A stretch of DNA of 64,000 bases, from contig NZ_CP042172.1 of NCBI RefSeq assembly GCF_005937985.2, forward strand, positions 3,410,001 to 3,474,000. Reading direction: 5' to 3'. This document shows positions 32,716 through 51,210 of this stretch, one piece after another (the first letter of the stretch is position 1; every line of letters starts with the position of its first letter). The notes beneath the pieces were generated by a model that had not been told where the DNA came from, made no database searches, and saw only the letters and a program-made list of their open reading frames with translations. The translations under genes were made by a program, and so were the position numbers. This DNA is from Arthrobacter sp. KBS0702. GTDB lineage: Bacteria > Actinomycetota > Actinomycetes > Actinomycetales > Micrococcaceae.

Positions 32716-34922
32716 CAGCGTCCTTCCAGCTTTGAATTGCGTTCTGCCAGCTTCGCGTCGCGTTCTGCGAGCTGGGCAAACATATCGTTGTAAGCGGTGA
32801 GATCGGCGTCGTTATTCCTGTCCGCCGCGCGGTCGGTGCGCTTGGACTCACGGGCGTCGGAGCGGGACCACATGACCGCGACGCCGATTGCCACCAGCAG
32901 GGTGGGCACTTCGCCGATCCCCCAAGCCACCGCGCCGCCCATCTGCTGGTCCAACAGGGCCGAGGGACCCCAGGTGCGGCCCAGATTCCCGAAGTAGTCG
33001 GCTGCCAGCAGACCGGTGCCGCCCATGATGGCGACGCCGAAGAATGCGTGGAAGCCCATGGTCGCCAGCAACAGCAGCAACCGCATCGGGTAGGGCGCCC
33101 GCCGGGGCAGGGGGTCGGTGCCGATCATGGTCAGCACAAAGATGTACCCCGTCAGCGCGAAGTGCAGGTTCATCAGTTCGTGGCCCACGTGGTCGCGCAT
33201 GGCGTAACCGAAGGCGTCCGAGTAGTAGAACAGCACAATCGAACCGGCAAAGTTCGCCGCGGCGAACAGGGGGTGCGTGACCAGCTGCGAGAACTTCGAA
33301 TGCACGAAGATCAGCAGCCACTCCCGTGGCCCGCGGGAGCTGTCCCGCCTCGCGGTCAGTGCCCGCAGCGCCAGTGTGACGGGCGCACCCAGGACCAGGA
33401 AGATGGGGGTCACCATGGTGAGCGCCATGTGGTCCACCATGTGCGCCGAGAACAGCACCCGGCCGTAGACCGACGGCGGCCCGGACGTCACGTAGGTGAG
33501 GACCGCCAGGCCGATCACCCAGTTAACGGTCCGGAACCAGGACCAGGAGTCGCCGCGCTGGCGCACCTTGCGGATCCCGAGCACGTAGGACACCAGGCCG
33601 AAGACCGCGACGGCGACCCAGAGCCAGTCGAACCGCCACTCGGTGAGCCAGCGTTGCGGCGTCAGCTCCGGAGGCAGTTCATAGCCGGAGAGGATGAAGG
33701 CGGGCGAGGCGTTCTGGACAAGTGCCTCGCCCTGCGGCGGGGCAGAGCGGCCAAGCGCGACGGCGATCCCCGAGGTCGCCCCCATCACGAGAAGCTCCAC
33801 GAGTACCAGCTGCCAGAGCACGCGGCGGGCGGAGAGACCGGCTCCCTTCACGCCCAGCTGCGGGATAACCCAGCGCCGGTGCATGAACCCGACGCCGCCA
33901 AGGACCAGCGTGGCCGACGCTTTGGCCACGATGAGCTGCCCGTACGTGGACCCGAAGAGGTCAGCCCAGCTGTGGACCCTGATGCTGGCGTTGATCACGC
34001 CGGAGGCGAAGACCAAGGCGAAGGCGAATCCGGCCACCGCGGAGAACCGGCGGAGGGTGGGCTCGGTGATGTCGGCTTTGCCCGGACCGGAGACTGCCGC
34101 CTGCCCCGAGGGGGCGGACAGGATGCCGGAGAGGAGGGTCAGGACAATGATGCCTCCCAGCCAGGCCGAGACGCCGACGAGGTGCAGGCCAAGGGAGTTG
34201 ATGGCGCCCTCATGGTCGTTCGAGCTGGACGAGTGCCCGATGAGGGCCGCCGGGGCCAGGCCGACCAGCGAGAGGACGAGGGTGAGCGCTAACCCTCCGC
34301 GCGTCCGGACGCCGAACAGTGCCGTGGTGACGACGGCGGCGATGACGACGACGGTCAACCAGGCGCGCCCGGTCTCGATGTCGGTCATGAAGTAGACGAG
34401 GGACCTGGTGAATTCGGGGTCGCCCGAGATCGTCTGCCCCGCGATGTCCGAGTAGCTGAAGACCAGCACCCCGACAGCGGAGAGGGTCCAGACGGCGCCG
34501 GCGACGGCTGCGACTGCCAGCGCGCGGGTGAATGCGGGATGTTCCGCGGTGTCCTTATCCTTGGACCGGGCTCCGCTGAGGTTCCTGGGCAGGATGCCAA
34601 CGGCGAACATCAGGCCGCCAATCACCGTGGCCAGAGCGACGTTGTGAAGCGCCTTGCTGACCGGGAGGCCCCAGCGGACCAGCGCCCCGGGGTCGGAGAC
34701 CGAACGGGCACCGGCGGCGCCGGAGAAGAGCAACGCAGCGGTCAGGCCGACGAATACTGCGGCCAGGCCGGCGAGCTGCCAGGGGCGGCCAATCCCGCGC
34801 GCTCCGGCACCGGAGCCAAACGCTCCCCCGGTTGGGGAAGGCGCTGCTGTAGTTCGGGGTTTTGCTGCGGAAGGCACAACTCCATTGTCCGCTACGGCCG
34901 CCCGGGCACCGAATCCGAGCAA
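32715..34922 (-). CDS. CopD-CtaG fusion membrane protein (copper/cytochrome oxidase assembly)
   Basis: A protein of up to 735 residues with about 14-16 transmembrane helices. The N-terminal half is a CopD-like copper-transport domain (LHNVALATVIGGLMFAVG; LHLVGVSAWLGGIIVL; a later VHSWADLFGSTYGQ loop). The C-terminal half is caa3-type CtaG (LFSAHMVDHMALTMVTPIFLVLGAP; LMNLHFALTGYIFV) with membrane histidines suited to copper. Such fusions are typical of Actinobacteria and serve copper delivery to cytochrome c oxidase. The start is uncertain: TTG 34922 opens the frame without a ribosome site, and GTG 34877 is an alternative with GGAG too close. The HU terminator lies immediately upstream. Confidence 0.85.
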   Translation of the reverse strand: MLGFGARAAVADNGVVPSAAKPRTTAAPSPTGGAFGSGAGARGIGRPWQLAGLAAVFVGLTAALLFSGAAGARSVSDPGALVRWGLPVSKALHNVALATVIGGLMFAVGILPRNLSGARSKDKDTAEHPAFTRALAVAAVAGAVWTLSAVGVLVFSYSDIAGQTISGDPEFTRSLVYFMTDIETGRAWLTVVVIAAVVTTALFGVRTRGGLALTLVLSLVGLAPAALIGHSSSSNDHEGAINSLGLHLVGVSAWLGGIIVLTLLSGILSAPSGQAAVSGPGKADITEPTLRRFSAVAGFAFALVFASGVINASIRVHSWADLFGSTYGQLIVAKASATLVLGGVGFMHRRWVIPQLGVKGAGLSARRVLWQLVLVELLVMGATSGIAVALGRSAPPQGEALVQNASPAFILSGYELPPELTPQRWLTEWRFDWLWVAVAVFGLVSYVLGIRKVRQRGDSWSWFRTVNWVIGLAVLTYVTSGPPSVYGRVLFSAHMVDHMALTMVTPIFLVLGAPVTLALRALTARRDSSRGPREWLLIFVHSKFSQLVTHPLFAAANFAGSIVLFYYSDAFGYAMRDHVGHELMNLHFALTGYIFVLTMIGTDPLPRRAPYPMRLLLLLATMGFHAFFGVAIMGGTGLLAADYFGNLGRTWGPSALLDQQMGGAVAWGIGEVPTLLVAIGVAVMWSRSDARESKRTDRAADRNNDADLTAYNDMFAQLAERDAKLAERNSKLEGR

Positions 34923-34935
34923 CGGGGTTAACGCA

Positions 34936-34969
34936 AAAGGAGCGGCAACCCGCAGGTTGCCGCTCCTTT
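34936..34969 (-). terminator. Rho-independent terminator of the HU gene
   Basis: AAAGGAGCGGCAACC (34936-34950) pairs with GGTTGCCGCTCCTTT (34955-34969); the minus-strand product ends in a T-rich run. It lies 17 bp beyond the HU stop. Confidence 0.9.
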
Positions 34970-34986
34970 CAAGCGCTCGAAGAAGA

Positions 34987-35274
34987 CTACTTCTTCTTGG
35001 CGACTGCAGCCTTCAGCTTGGAGCCGGCGGTCAGCTTGACGCTGTGGCCAGCGGCAATCTGGATGGTCTCGCCGGTCTGCGGGTTGCGGCCGGTGCGGGC
35101 TGCACGGTCGGTGCGCTCGACGGCGAGCCAGCCCGGGATGGTGATCTTTTCGCCCGCGGCGACAGAGGTCTCGAAAACCTCGAACAGTGCATCGAGCACG
35201 GAGTTGACGGCTGCCTGGCTGGTGCCGGCCTTGCCAGCTACCTCTGCAACAAGTTCACTACGGTTCTTAGCCAT
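34987..35274 (-). CDS. hup: HU family DNA-binding protein
   Basis: A 95-residue HU protein beginning MAKNRSELVAEVAGKAGTS, with the dimer helices followed by the beta-arm RTGRNPQTGETIQIAAGHSV, whose Arg-Asn-Pro tip intercalates into DNA. It lacks the long Lys/Ala-rich tail of mycobacterial HU; only AAVAKKK remains. GGAGGACA precedes the start on the minus strand. The leader contains a strong hairpin (35307-35331). It lies downstream of the first rRNA operon, separated by that operon's terminator. Confidence 0.95.
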   Translation of the reverse strand: MAKNRSELVAEVAGKAGTSQAAVNSVLDALFEVFETSVAAGEKITIPGWLAVERTDRAARTGRNPQTGETIQIAAGHSVKLTAGSKLKAAVAKKK

Positions 35275-35626
35275 TTATGTCCTCCTGGACGGTTCTAATT
35301 TCTGAAGCCTGCACGCGGCATGCGTGCAGGCCACTCTTCGAAAACTTACCAGCTTGCCGCCCCCGAGGTGGCAAATTCCGCGTGTTTTCGCCCTTTTTTG
35401 GGAAAATTTCCGGGTTTCGAGGGCTTTCGGCGCCGCTTTTCAGCCGTTAGCGGAAGCTGCGACGCCCCTGTGGGCGCCAGCCGGGTCGACAGGCCTTCCG
35501 CGGGGCCGGTTACGGCTGTCGCCAGCCGGGGCGACGGGCCGTCCGCCGTGCCGGCGCTGGGTGGTTTTAGTGGTTAAAGGGGGAGAGCCTCCAACCTGGT
35601 GGTTGGAGGCTCTCGACCTAATGTAT
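35275..35626. promoter_or_regulatory. HU leader region and rRNA operon 3' flank
   Basis: This 352-bp gap holds the HU promoter region. GCCTGCACGC (35307-35316) and GCGTGCAGGC (35322-35331) form a perfect 10-bp stem with a 5-base loop about 33 bp upstream of the HU start. Further upstream is a locally AT-rich block (35380-35420), then unremarkable sequence up to the rRNA terminator at 35583-35614. No gene is recognisable. Confidence 0.45.
35583..35614 (-). terminator. Terminator of the first rRNA operon
   Basis: GAGAGCCTCCAACC (35583-35596) pairs with GGTTGGAGGCTCTC (35601-35614) around a 4-base loop, 13 bp beyond the 5S 3' end. A CCCTTTAACC run follows on the minus strand. Confidence 0.85.
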
Positions 35627-35745
35627 GTCCGGCGGTGACCTACTCTCCCACACCCTCCCGGGTGCAGTACCATCGGCGCTGTGGGTCTTAGCTTCCGGGT
35701 TCGGAATGGGACCGGGCGTTTCCCCCACGCTATGACCGCCGTAAC
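35627..35745 (-). rRNA. rrf: 5S ribosomal RNA, first operon
   Basis: On the minus strand it reads GTTACGGCGGTCATAGCGTG to CACCGCCGGAC, about 119 bases with complementary ends and the conserved CCGAACCCGGAAG loop. The ends are placed by this pairing, within a few bases. It is the last gene of the 16S-23S-5S operon. Confidence 0.93.
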
Positions 35746-35891
35746 CCTGTGTCCGCGCCCTTGGGGGCTGTGAAAGCCGCCCCTGGGTGGGAAATCTGGT
35801 GGTTACAACATGTTTCCTGCAGTGACCTGCAGTTGTGGTGTTGTTATTTTGTTGTCGGTTCCTGTGCAACGTTTCGTCTGGTGACGGGTTT

Positions 35892-35926
35892 GTTGTTTGG
35901 GAACCACATAGTGGACGCAAGCAGTC
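35892..35926 (-). other. 3' half of the 23S processing stem
   Basis: On the plus strand it contains TTGTTTGGGAACCACATAG followed by TGGACGCAAGCAGTC. The element at 39222-39255 on the minus strand reads almost the same, so in the precursor RNA the two pair around the 23S, an RNase III-type processing stem. Confidence 0.7.
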
Positions 35927-35990
35927 TTGTTTCTTTGTACCCTCTTCCATGGTGTGAACGTCTTTTGAATCCGTTCACGGAAGGGGGTGT

Positions 35991-41175
<5,185 letters not shown>

Positions 41176-41416
41176 AAGTAAAACAGACACACCATGCAAC
41201 CCCGGGAAAACGGGATAAACACAATGCACAAAATTTGAAACCAGCTAAAAACACCGGACCCATCCACGGGGTGGCGGATCCGGCACAATCAACCAATTCA
41301 ATACAATAAATTGGTATCAACAAACTTGGCACACTATTGAGTTCTCAAACAACAGACACACCCGGCACCACCACAACCACAAAACCAGTCGAGGATCGCT
41401 CCGGAGCAACTTTTCA
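41176..41416 (-). other. 16S leader of the first operon
   Basis: Transcribed leader, nearly identical in both operons. It contains a boxA-like GTTGTTTGAGAACTCA (minus strand, 41338-41353 region), the hairpin ACCAATT/AATTGGT (41291-41314), and TATCAACAAA (41315-41324, plus strand), complementary to the RNA downstream of 16S and likely the 16S processing stem. The two leaders differ by a few bases near 41195-41210. Confidence 0.65.
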
Positions 41417-41445
41417 AACTTACCCGGTCCCTGCTTCCGAAGCAA
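41417..41445 (-). promoter_or_regulatory. rRNA promoter, first operon
   Basis: Minus strand: -35 TTGCTT (41445-41440), 17-bp spacer, -10 TAAGTT (41422-41417), then GAAAAGTTGCTCCGGAG. The second operon has the same hexamers and spacing but a different spacer sequence, which is good comparative evidence. It overlaps the upstream flank of the divergent P-type ATPase gene. Confidence 0.75.
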
Positions 41446-41777
41446 ATCCGGACTTCCGGACCTGCATCAGCAGACGAACCAGCCCCACCAGAATTCTTCT
41501 AGCGCCTGAAGCGTCGGAAGACCTTGGTTTTGAATTAATTTGGGGGATTGGCCGCCTCCGGTACTCCAGCGTTTCCGCTGGTCTCCCTCGTGGCGACTTA
41601 GAAAACAATACACCCAGCCGGCGGCAATCGCAAACCCGCCCCGGCACCGTGCCCCCAGCGGCTCCGTCGTCGTGGATTAGGGCCGTACGCTCCATCACGT
41701 CCTACCACCGGGCCGGTTACTATCAGCTGGTGAGGGCAGACCGCCGGCGCCAGAACCCAGCTTTGCTCCATCGACGT
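41446..41777. other. Gap between rRNA promoter and P-type ATPase gene
   Basis: About 330 bp shared by the upstream region of the first rRNA promoter and the 5' flank of the plus-strand ATPase gene. It includes an AT-rich stretch near 41525-41545 (TTTTGAATTAATTTGGGGG), a candidate UP element or ATPase promoter. The ATPase reading frame stays open through it by chance, but its translation is Arg/Ser-rich and unlike the family. Confidence 0.4.
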
Positions 41778-44156
41778 GTGTCCGGCCCCGCCGTGAACGG
41801 ACTCTCGGAACACGAGGTCGCTGCCCGCGTCGAGAGCGGACTGGACAACCGCGTTCCCGATAAGACCAGCCGGAGCCTGTGGCAGATCTTCCGCGCCAAC
41901 GTCCTTACGCTCTTCATCGCGATCGTCGGAACGAGCTTCCTTGTCCTGCTGCTCCTCGGCCGTTGGCAGGATGCACTCTTCGGACTGGCGGCTGCCGGCA
42001 ACGCCGTGATCGGCGCCGTCCAGGAGTTTAGGGCGAAGAGATCCCTGGACCGCCTCGCGGTCCTGGACGCCCCGCGCGCCCGAGTGCTGCGCGACGGCAA
42101 GATCCTCGAGATTGCCACGGCCGACGTCGTGCGTGACGATGTCCTAGTCCTGCGCGCCGGCGATCAGGTCACTGCAGATGCCGCGGTACTCGAAGCAGCC
42201 GGACTCGAAGCCGACGAGTCCCTCCTTACCGGCGAATCGGATCCCGTTGACAAAGATCCCGGGACCGATGTGCTTTCGGGCTCCATCATTGTGGCCGGGC
42301 ACGGCAAGGCCCGGGTGGTCAGGGTGGGCGCCGAGTCGTTTGCCAGCCGGCTCACGGCGGACGCACGCCGCTTCTCCCTTGTGAACTCCGAGATCCGCAA
42401 CAGCCTCAACCGCGTCCTCCGCTGGATCGCGTGGGGGGTCCTGCCCGTCGGACTCGTGGTGATCAACGGCGAACTCCAGGCACGGGGCGGCTGGCAGGAT
42501 GCCATCGCCACCGGTGCCTGGACTGCAGCAATGGTAGGTGTCATCGCCAGTGTGATCGCCATGGTTCCGCTGGGTCTCGTGCTTCTGACCAGCGTGGCGT
42601 TTGCCGTCGGTGGGCTCAGGCTCGCCGGACACAAGGTACTCATCCAGGAGCTCGCAGCGGTCGAAGGGCTCGCCCGGGTGGACATCCTGTGCATGGATAA
42701 GACGGGCACCCTGACCGAGGGCGGGCTCAGATTCGAGGCCGTCCACCCGCTGACCACCGCGCCGGACCATGGCTGGCAGCAGGCCCTCGGCTGGTTCGCC
42801 ACCGAACCCGAGGCGAACGCCACGGCCCGCAGCCTTGCCGCCGCGTTTGAGGACGACGGCGGGTTCCAGTCGGTCTCGTATGTTCCGTTCTCCTCCTCCC
42901 GGAAGTGGAGCGGGGTGACCTTCGGCGGCAGCAACGGCACGACGCCCACCTGGATTCTGGGTGCGCCGGAAATGGTCCTGGCCCCGGCCGGTCACGCGGA
43001 GGTCCTGGAACAGGCCGGCGAGCTGGCCCGCGCCGGCCTGCGGACGCTGCTTCTGGCCGGAGCGGACGGGCTGCCGGGTGCGGGAAAATCGGCGACCCTG
43101 CCTGACGGACTCCGGCCCGTCGCGCTCCTCACGTTCCGGGAACAGCCGCGTTCCGACGCCCGCGAGACGCTGGACTTCTTCCGCGCGGAAGGGGTGGAGC
43201 TGAAGATCATTTCCGGCGACGACCCGCGGACCGTCGCGGCCATCGCACGCCGGGTTGGCCTCGAGGTCGCCCAAGGCTTCGACGCCCGCGAGCTACCCGA
43301 GGATCCGCTGCTCCTTGAGGAGGTGATGGCAAGCAACATCGTGTTCGGCCGGGTCAGTCCCGACCAGAAGAAAGCCATGGTTGCAGCCCTCCAACGGCGC
43401 GGCCATACGGTGGCCATGACCGGAGACGGCGTCAACGACGCCCTGGCCCTGAAGACGGCGGACCTTGGCATTGCCATGGACTCTGCCGCGCCCGCTACTA
43501 AGGCGGTCGCGCGTCTGGTCCTGCTCGACGGCCGCTTTGACCGGCTCCCGGAAGTGCTTGCGGAAGGCCGGCGCGTCATCGCCAACATCGAGCGGGTCTC
43601 GAGCCTCTTCCTGAGCAAGACGGCATACTCGATCGCCATCGCCGTCACCTTCGGCCTGCTGCAGTGGCCCTTCCCGTTCCTGCCCCGCCAGTTGTCCTTT
43701 ACCGACGGCCTGACCATCGGCATCCCCGCCTTCTTTCTGGCCCTGATGCCCAACGCCCGTCGCTACAAGCCAGGGTTCCTGCGCCGTTCCCTCTGGTTCT
43801 CCCTGCCGGCCGGGCTCATTGTCGCGTCCGCCCTGCTGGCGCTGAACGCGATCGCGCCCTCGGCGGGAAGAACGACGCCGGAAACGATGGGATCCGCCGC
43901 CGTCCTCACCCTCTCGGTGGTGGGGCTCTGGATCCTCGCGGTCGTTTCCCGGCCGCTCAACGCAGGCAGGGTGGGGGTGCTGGCGGCAATGTGTGCTGCG
44001 CTCGTGATCATGCTCAACCTCCCCCTGGCGCAGGAGTTCTTCATCCTCTCCTGGCCGCCGGACGTCCTGCTGATGACGGCGCTGGCCGCAGGCATCGGCG
44101 GCGGTCTCGCTATTGAGCTCCTTGCCTTCCTGCACCGCCGGAAGTTTCCCCGCTGA
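41778..44156 (+). CDS. CtpE-like cation-transporting P-type ATPase
   Basis: About 792 residues. Actuator motif LLTGESDPVD (TGES at 151-154), phosphorylation motif CMDKTGTLTE (Asp307) and hinge TGDGVNDALALK are all present, with about ten transmembrane helices including the C-terminal LTIGIPAFFLALMPNARRYKPGF. Overall it resembles mycobacterial CtpE, a calcium-uptake ATPase. In TM4 the family has PEGL; here residues 264-267 are PLGL, so the cation-binding glutamate is replaced by Leu265. The start is uncertain (GTG 41778 or GTG 41793, NGLSEHEVAARV following). The gene sits alone between two rRNA operons, divergent from one and convergent with the other. Confidence 0.85.
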   Translation: MSGPAVNGLSEHEVAARVESGLDNRVPDKTSRSLWQIFRANVLTLFIAIVGTSFLVLLLLGRWQDALFGLAAAGNAVIGAVQEFRAKRSLDRLAVLDAPRARVLRDGKILEIATADVVRDDVLVLRAGDQVTADAAVLEAAGLEADESLLTGESDPVDKDPGTDVLSGSIIVAGHGKARVVRVGAESFASRLTADARRFSLVNSEIRNSLNRVLRWIAWGVLPVGLVVINGELQARGGWQDAIATGAWTAAMVGVIASVIAMVPLGLVLLTSVAFAVGGLRLAGHKVLIQELAAVEGLARVDILCMDKTGTLTEGGLRFEAVHPLTTAPDHGWQQALGWFATEPEANATARSLAAAFEDDGGFQSVSYVPFSSSRKWSGVTFGGSNGTTPTWILGAPEMVLAPAGHAEVLEQAGELARAGLRTLLLAGADGLPGAGKSATLPDGLRPVALLTFREQPRSDARETLDFFRAEGVELKIISGDDPRTVAAIARRVGLEVAQGFDARELPEDPLLLEEVMASNIVFGRVSPDQKKAMVAALQRRGHTVAMTGDGVNDALALKTADLGIAMDSAAPATKAVARLVLLDGRFDRLPEVLAEGRRVIANIERVSSLFLSKTAYSIAIAVTFGLLQWPFPFLPRQLSFTDGLTIGIPAFFLALMPNARRYKPGFLRRSLWFSLPAGLIVASALLALNAIAPSAGRTTPETMGSAAVLTLSVVGLWILAVVSRPLNAGRVGVLAAMCAALVIMLNLPLAQEFFILSWPPDVLLMTALAAGIGGGLAIELLAFLHRRKFPR

Positions 44157-44281
44157 CGAGCCCGACGCCGCCGGGGAGCCCGGGGAAACCCGCCTGGCTT
44201 CCGGACCGCACGTCGGCTCAAGACGGCCAAGCTGGCCCGCATCAGCTGGCGCTCCGGGTGCGTTTTGGGTGTTAAATGGCG

Positions 44282-44310
44282 CAGGCCCCGACACTGTGTG
44301 TCGGGGCCTG
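44282..44310. terminator. Terminator between the ATPase gene and the second rRNA operon
   Basis: CAGGCCCCGACAC (44282-44294) pairs with GTGTCGGGGCCTG (44298-44310), a 13-bp stem with a 3-base loop, 13 bp beyond the 5S. It can serve the rRNA operon (minus strand) and possibly the ATPase gene (plus strand). Confidence 0.85.
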
Positions 44311-44322
44311 GCTGTAATGGTT

Positions 44323-44441
44323 GTCCGGCGGTGACCTACTCTCCCACACCCTCCCGGGTGCAGTACCATCGGCGCTGTGGGTCTTAGCTTCCGGGTTCGG
44401 AATGGGACCGGGCGTTTCCCCCACGCTATGACCGCCGTAAC
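44323..44441 (-). rRNA. rrf: 5S ribosomal RNA, second operon
   Basis: Same 119-base sequence as the copy at 35627-35745. The 5S-23S spacer differs from the first operon over about 50 bp near 44453-44490, shifting the register by 3 bp. Confidence 0.93.
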
Positions 44442-44689
44442 CCTGTGTCCGCACCCGCGGGCCCCGGTGACGGGGGTTTCCCTGGGTGGGAAATCTAGTG
44501 GTTACAACATGTTTCCTGCAGTGACCTGCAGTTGTGGTGTTGTTATTTTGTTGTCGGTTCCTGTGCAACGTTTCGTCTGGTGACGGGTTTGTTGTTTGGG
44601 AACCACATAGTGGACGCAAGCAGTCTTGTTTCTTTGTACCCTCTTCCATGGTGTGAACGTCTTTTGAATCCGTTCACGGAAGGGGGTGT

Positions 44690-49832
<5,143 letters not shown>

Positions 49833-50073
49833 AAGTAAAACAGACACACCATGCGCCCCCGGGAAAACGGGATGCACACAATGCACAAAATTTGAAACCA
49901 GCTAAAAACACCGGACCCATCCACGGGGTGGCGGATCCGGCACAATCAACCAATTCAATACAATAAATTGGTATCAACAAACTTGGCACACTATTGAGTT
50001 CTCAAACAACAGACACACCCGGCACCACCACAACCACAAAACCAGTCGAGGATCGCTCCGGAGCAACTTTTCA
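49833..50073 (-). other. 16S leader of the second operon
   Basis: Matches the first leader except for short substitutions near 49855 and 49872 (GCGCCCCC and GATGCACAC instead of GCAACCCC and GATAAACAC). It carries the same boxA-like and 16S-stem elements. Confidence 0.65.
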
Positions 50074-50102
50074 AACTTACCCGCTCAAGCGGTCCTAAGC
50101 AA
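50074..50102 (-). promoter_or_regulatory. rRNA promoter, second operon
   Basis: -35 TTGCTT (50102-50097), 17-bp spacer, -10 TAAGTT (50079-50074), identical hexamers and spacing to the first operon although the spacer sequence differs. Confidence 0.75.
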
Positions 50103-50433
50103 ATCAACGTTTCCGCGATTACCAGTCCCACACAGCAGGCCCCCACCCGAAATCAGCACGCAAATTTGCGAACCATTTTCCAGGCCGTTTAGAAGGGGGT
50201 CGGTCGCTATCTTTCCGCATCAGCGGCGGCGACTCGAACTACTTTACACACCAACCCGACCCGGAACAAATCGACCCCCACAGGCGCCCCGGGCGGCAGG
50301 ATCCGCGGAAAGACGGGGCAAAACGGGCCGCAAGGCACCCAGACCGGGCAGCCGGCGTCGGAAGTTGCGAGTGTGTGCTCCGTCACCGCCGCCTTCGCCC
50401 GAATACCGCCGGACGGAACCGCGGTTAACGCGA
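50103..50433. other. Upstream region of the second rRNA operon
   Basis: About 330 bp with no convincing gene. It contains the 12-bp palindrome CGCAAATTTGCG (50159-50170), some 60 bp upstream of the -35 box, in a position suited to an activator or UP-element-type site, and otherwise GC-rich sequence up to the rpsN terminator. Confidence 0.4.
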
Positions 50434-50467
50434 GAAGGGCCGGCACCCAAACGGGTACCGGCCCTTC
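50434..50467 (-). terminator. Terminator of the rpmB-rpmG-rpsN operon
   Basis: GAAGGGCCGGCACCC (50434-50448) pairs with GGGTACCGGCCCTTC (50453-50467), 15 bp with one mismatch, 30 bp beyond the rpsN stop. Confidence 0.85.
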
Positions 50468-50496
50468 TTCAAGCCACTGGCAACAAGCGTGCTGAA

Positions 50497-50802
50497 TTAC
50501 CAGGAAGACTTCGTGATGCCCGGGAGCTCACCGCGGTGAGCCATGTCGCGGAAGCGAACACGGGAGATACCGAACTTCTGGAACGTGCCGCGGGGGCGGC
50601 CGTCGATGATGTCGCGGTTACGCAGGCGGACCGGCGAGGCGTTGCGGGGCAGCTTCTGCAGGCCGAGGCGTGCGGCTTCGCGTGCTTCGTCGGTTGAGTT
50701 GGGGTCAACCAGAGCCTTCTTCAGTTCGAGGCGCTTTGCGGCGTAACGCTCGACGATGACTTTACGCTGTTCGTTCTTAGCGATCATTGACTTCTTAGCC
50801 AT
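50497..50802 (-). CDS. rpsN: 30S ribosomal protein S14, zinc-independent paralog
   Basis: A 101-residue S14 with [14 protein letters not shown] at the start, the [21 protein letters not shown] core and the [11 protein letters not shown] end. It contains no cysteine, whereas the short zinc form (about 61 residues) has a CxxC...CxxC ribbon. This is the long zinc-free type. It is the last gene of the operon, four bases after rpmG. Such paralogs replace zinc-bearing versions when zinc is scarce and are usually under Zur control in Actinobacteria. Confidence 0.95.
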   Translation of the reverse strand: MAKKSMIAKNEQRKVIVERYAAKRLELKKALVDPNSTDEAREAARLGLQKLPRNASPVRLRNRDIIDGRPRGTFQKFGISRVRFRDMAHRGELPGITKSSW

Positions 50803-50806
50803 GTGT

Positions 50807-50974
50807 TTAGCGCTCCTCTCGGAATTCGACGTGCTGGCGGATTTTGGGATCGTACTTCCGCAGGACCATGCGGTCCGGGTCGTTACGACGGTTCTTGCGC
50901 GTCACGTAGGTGTAACCCGTGCCCGCGGTCGACTTGAGCTTGATGATCGGACGTACGTCCTTGTCCTTTGCCAC
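50807..50974 (-). CDS. rpmG: 50S ribosomal protein L33, zinc-independent paralog
   Basis: A 55-residue L33 ([20 protein letters not shown] ... [15 protein letters not shown]) without any cysteine, so it lacks the zinc ribbon of the C+ form. The GTG start at 50974 overlaps the last base of the rpmB stop (TAGTG), so translation is coupled. Placed between rpmB and rpsN in the conserved zinc-sparing operon order. Confidence 0.95.
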   Translation of the reverse strand: MAKDKDVRPIIKLKSTAGTGYTYVTRKNRRNDPDRMVLRKYDPKIRQHVEFREER

Positions 50975-51210
50975 TAGAGCTTCACTCCTCGTGCCAGGAT
51001 GGCGGCGACGACTACGTCAATGCCGCGCACGTCGATGGTCTTGATGCCACGTGCAGAGACCTGCAGGGTGACATTCCGGCGCAGGGACGGAACCCAGTAG
51101 CGCTTCTTCTGGATGTTCGGGTCGAACCGGCGCTTGTTGCGGCGGTGCGAGTGCGAAATGCTGTGTCCAAAGCCCGGCTCGGCTCCGGTCACCTGGCAGT
51201 GTGCTGCCAT
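50974..51210 (-). CDS. rpmB: 50S ribosomal protein L28, zinc-independent paralog
   Basis: A 78-residue L28 with the family start [15 protein letters not shown] and HSHRRNKRR. Only one cysteine (Cys5) is present, so the four-cysteine site of zinc L28 is missing. First gene of rpmB-rpmG-rpsN. On the minus strand GAGGAG lies shortly before the ATG. An AT-rich element TTTCATTTTATTTTCATG (51240-51223, minus strand) sits just upstream; one half resembles a Zur box (ATTTTCA), but the expected full dyad is not present. Confidence 0.95.
   Translation of the reverse strand: MAAHCQVTGAEPGFGHSISHSHRRNKRRFDPNIQKKRYWVPSLRRNVTLQVSARGIKTIDVRGIDVVVAAILARGVKL

Noticed and set aside
41337..41777. N-terminal extension of the P-type ATPase reading frame
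   Set aside because: It would translate the divergent rRNA leader and promoter, is Arg/Ser/Thr-rich and unlike the family; the conserved protein starts near 41778-41793.
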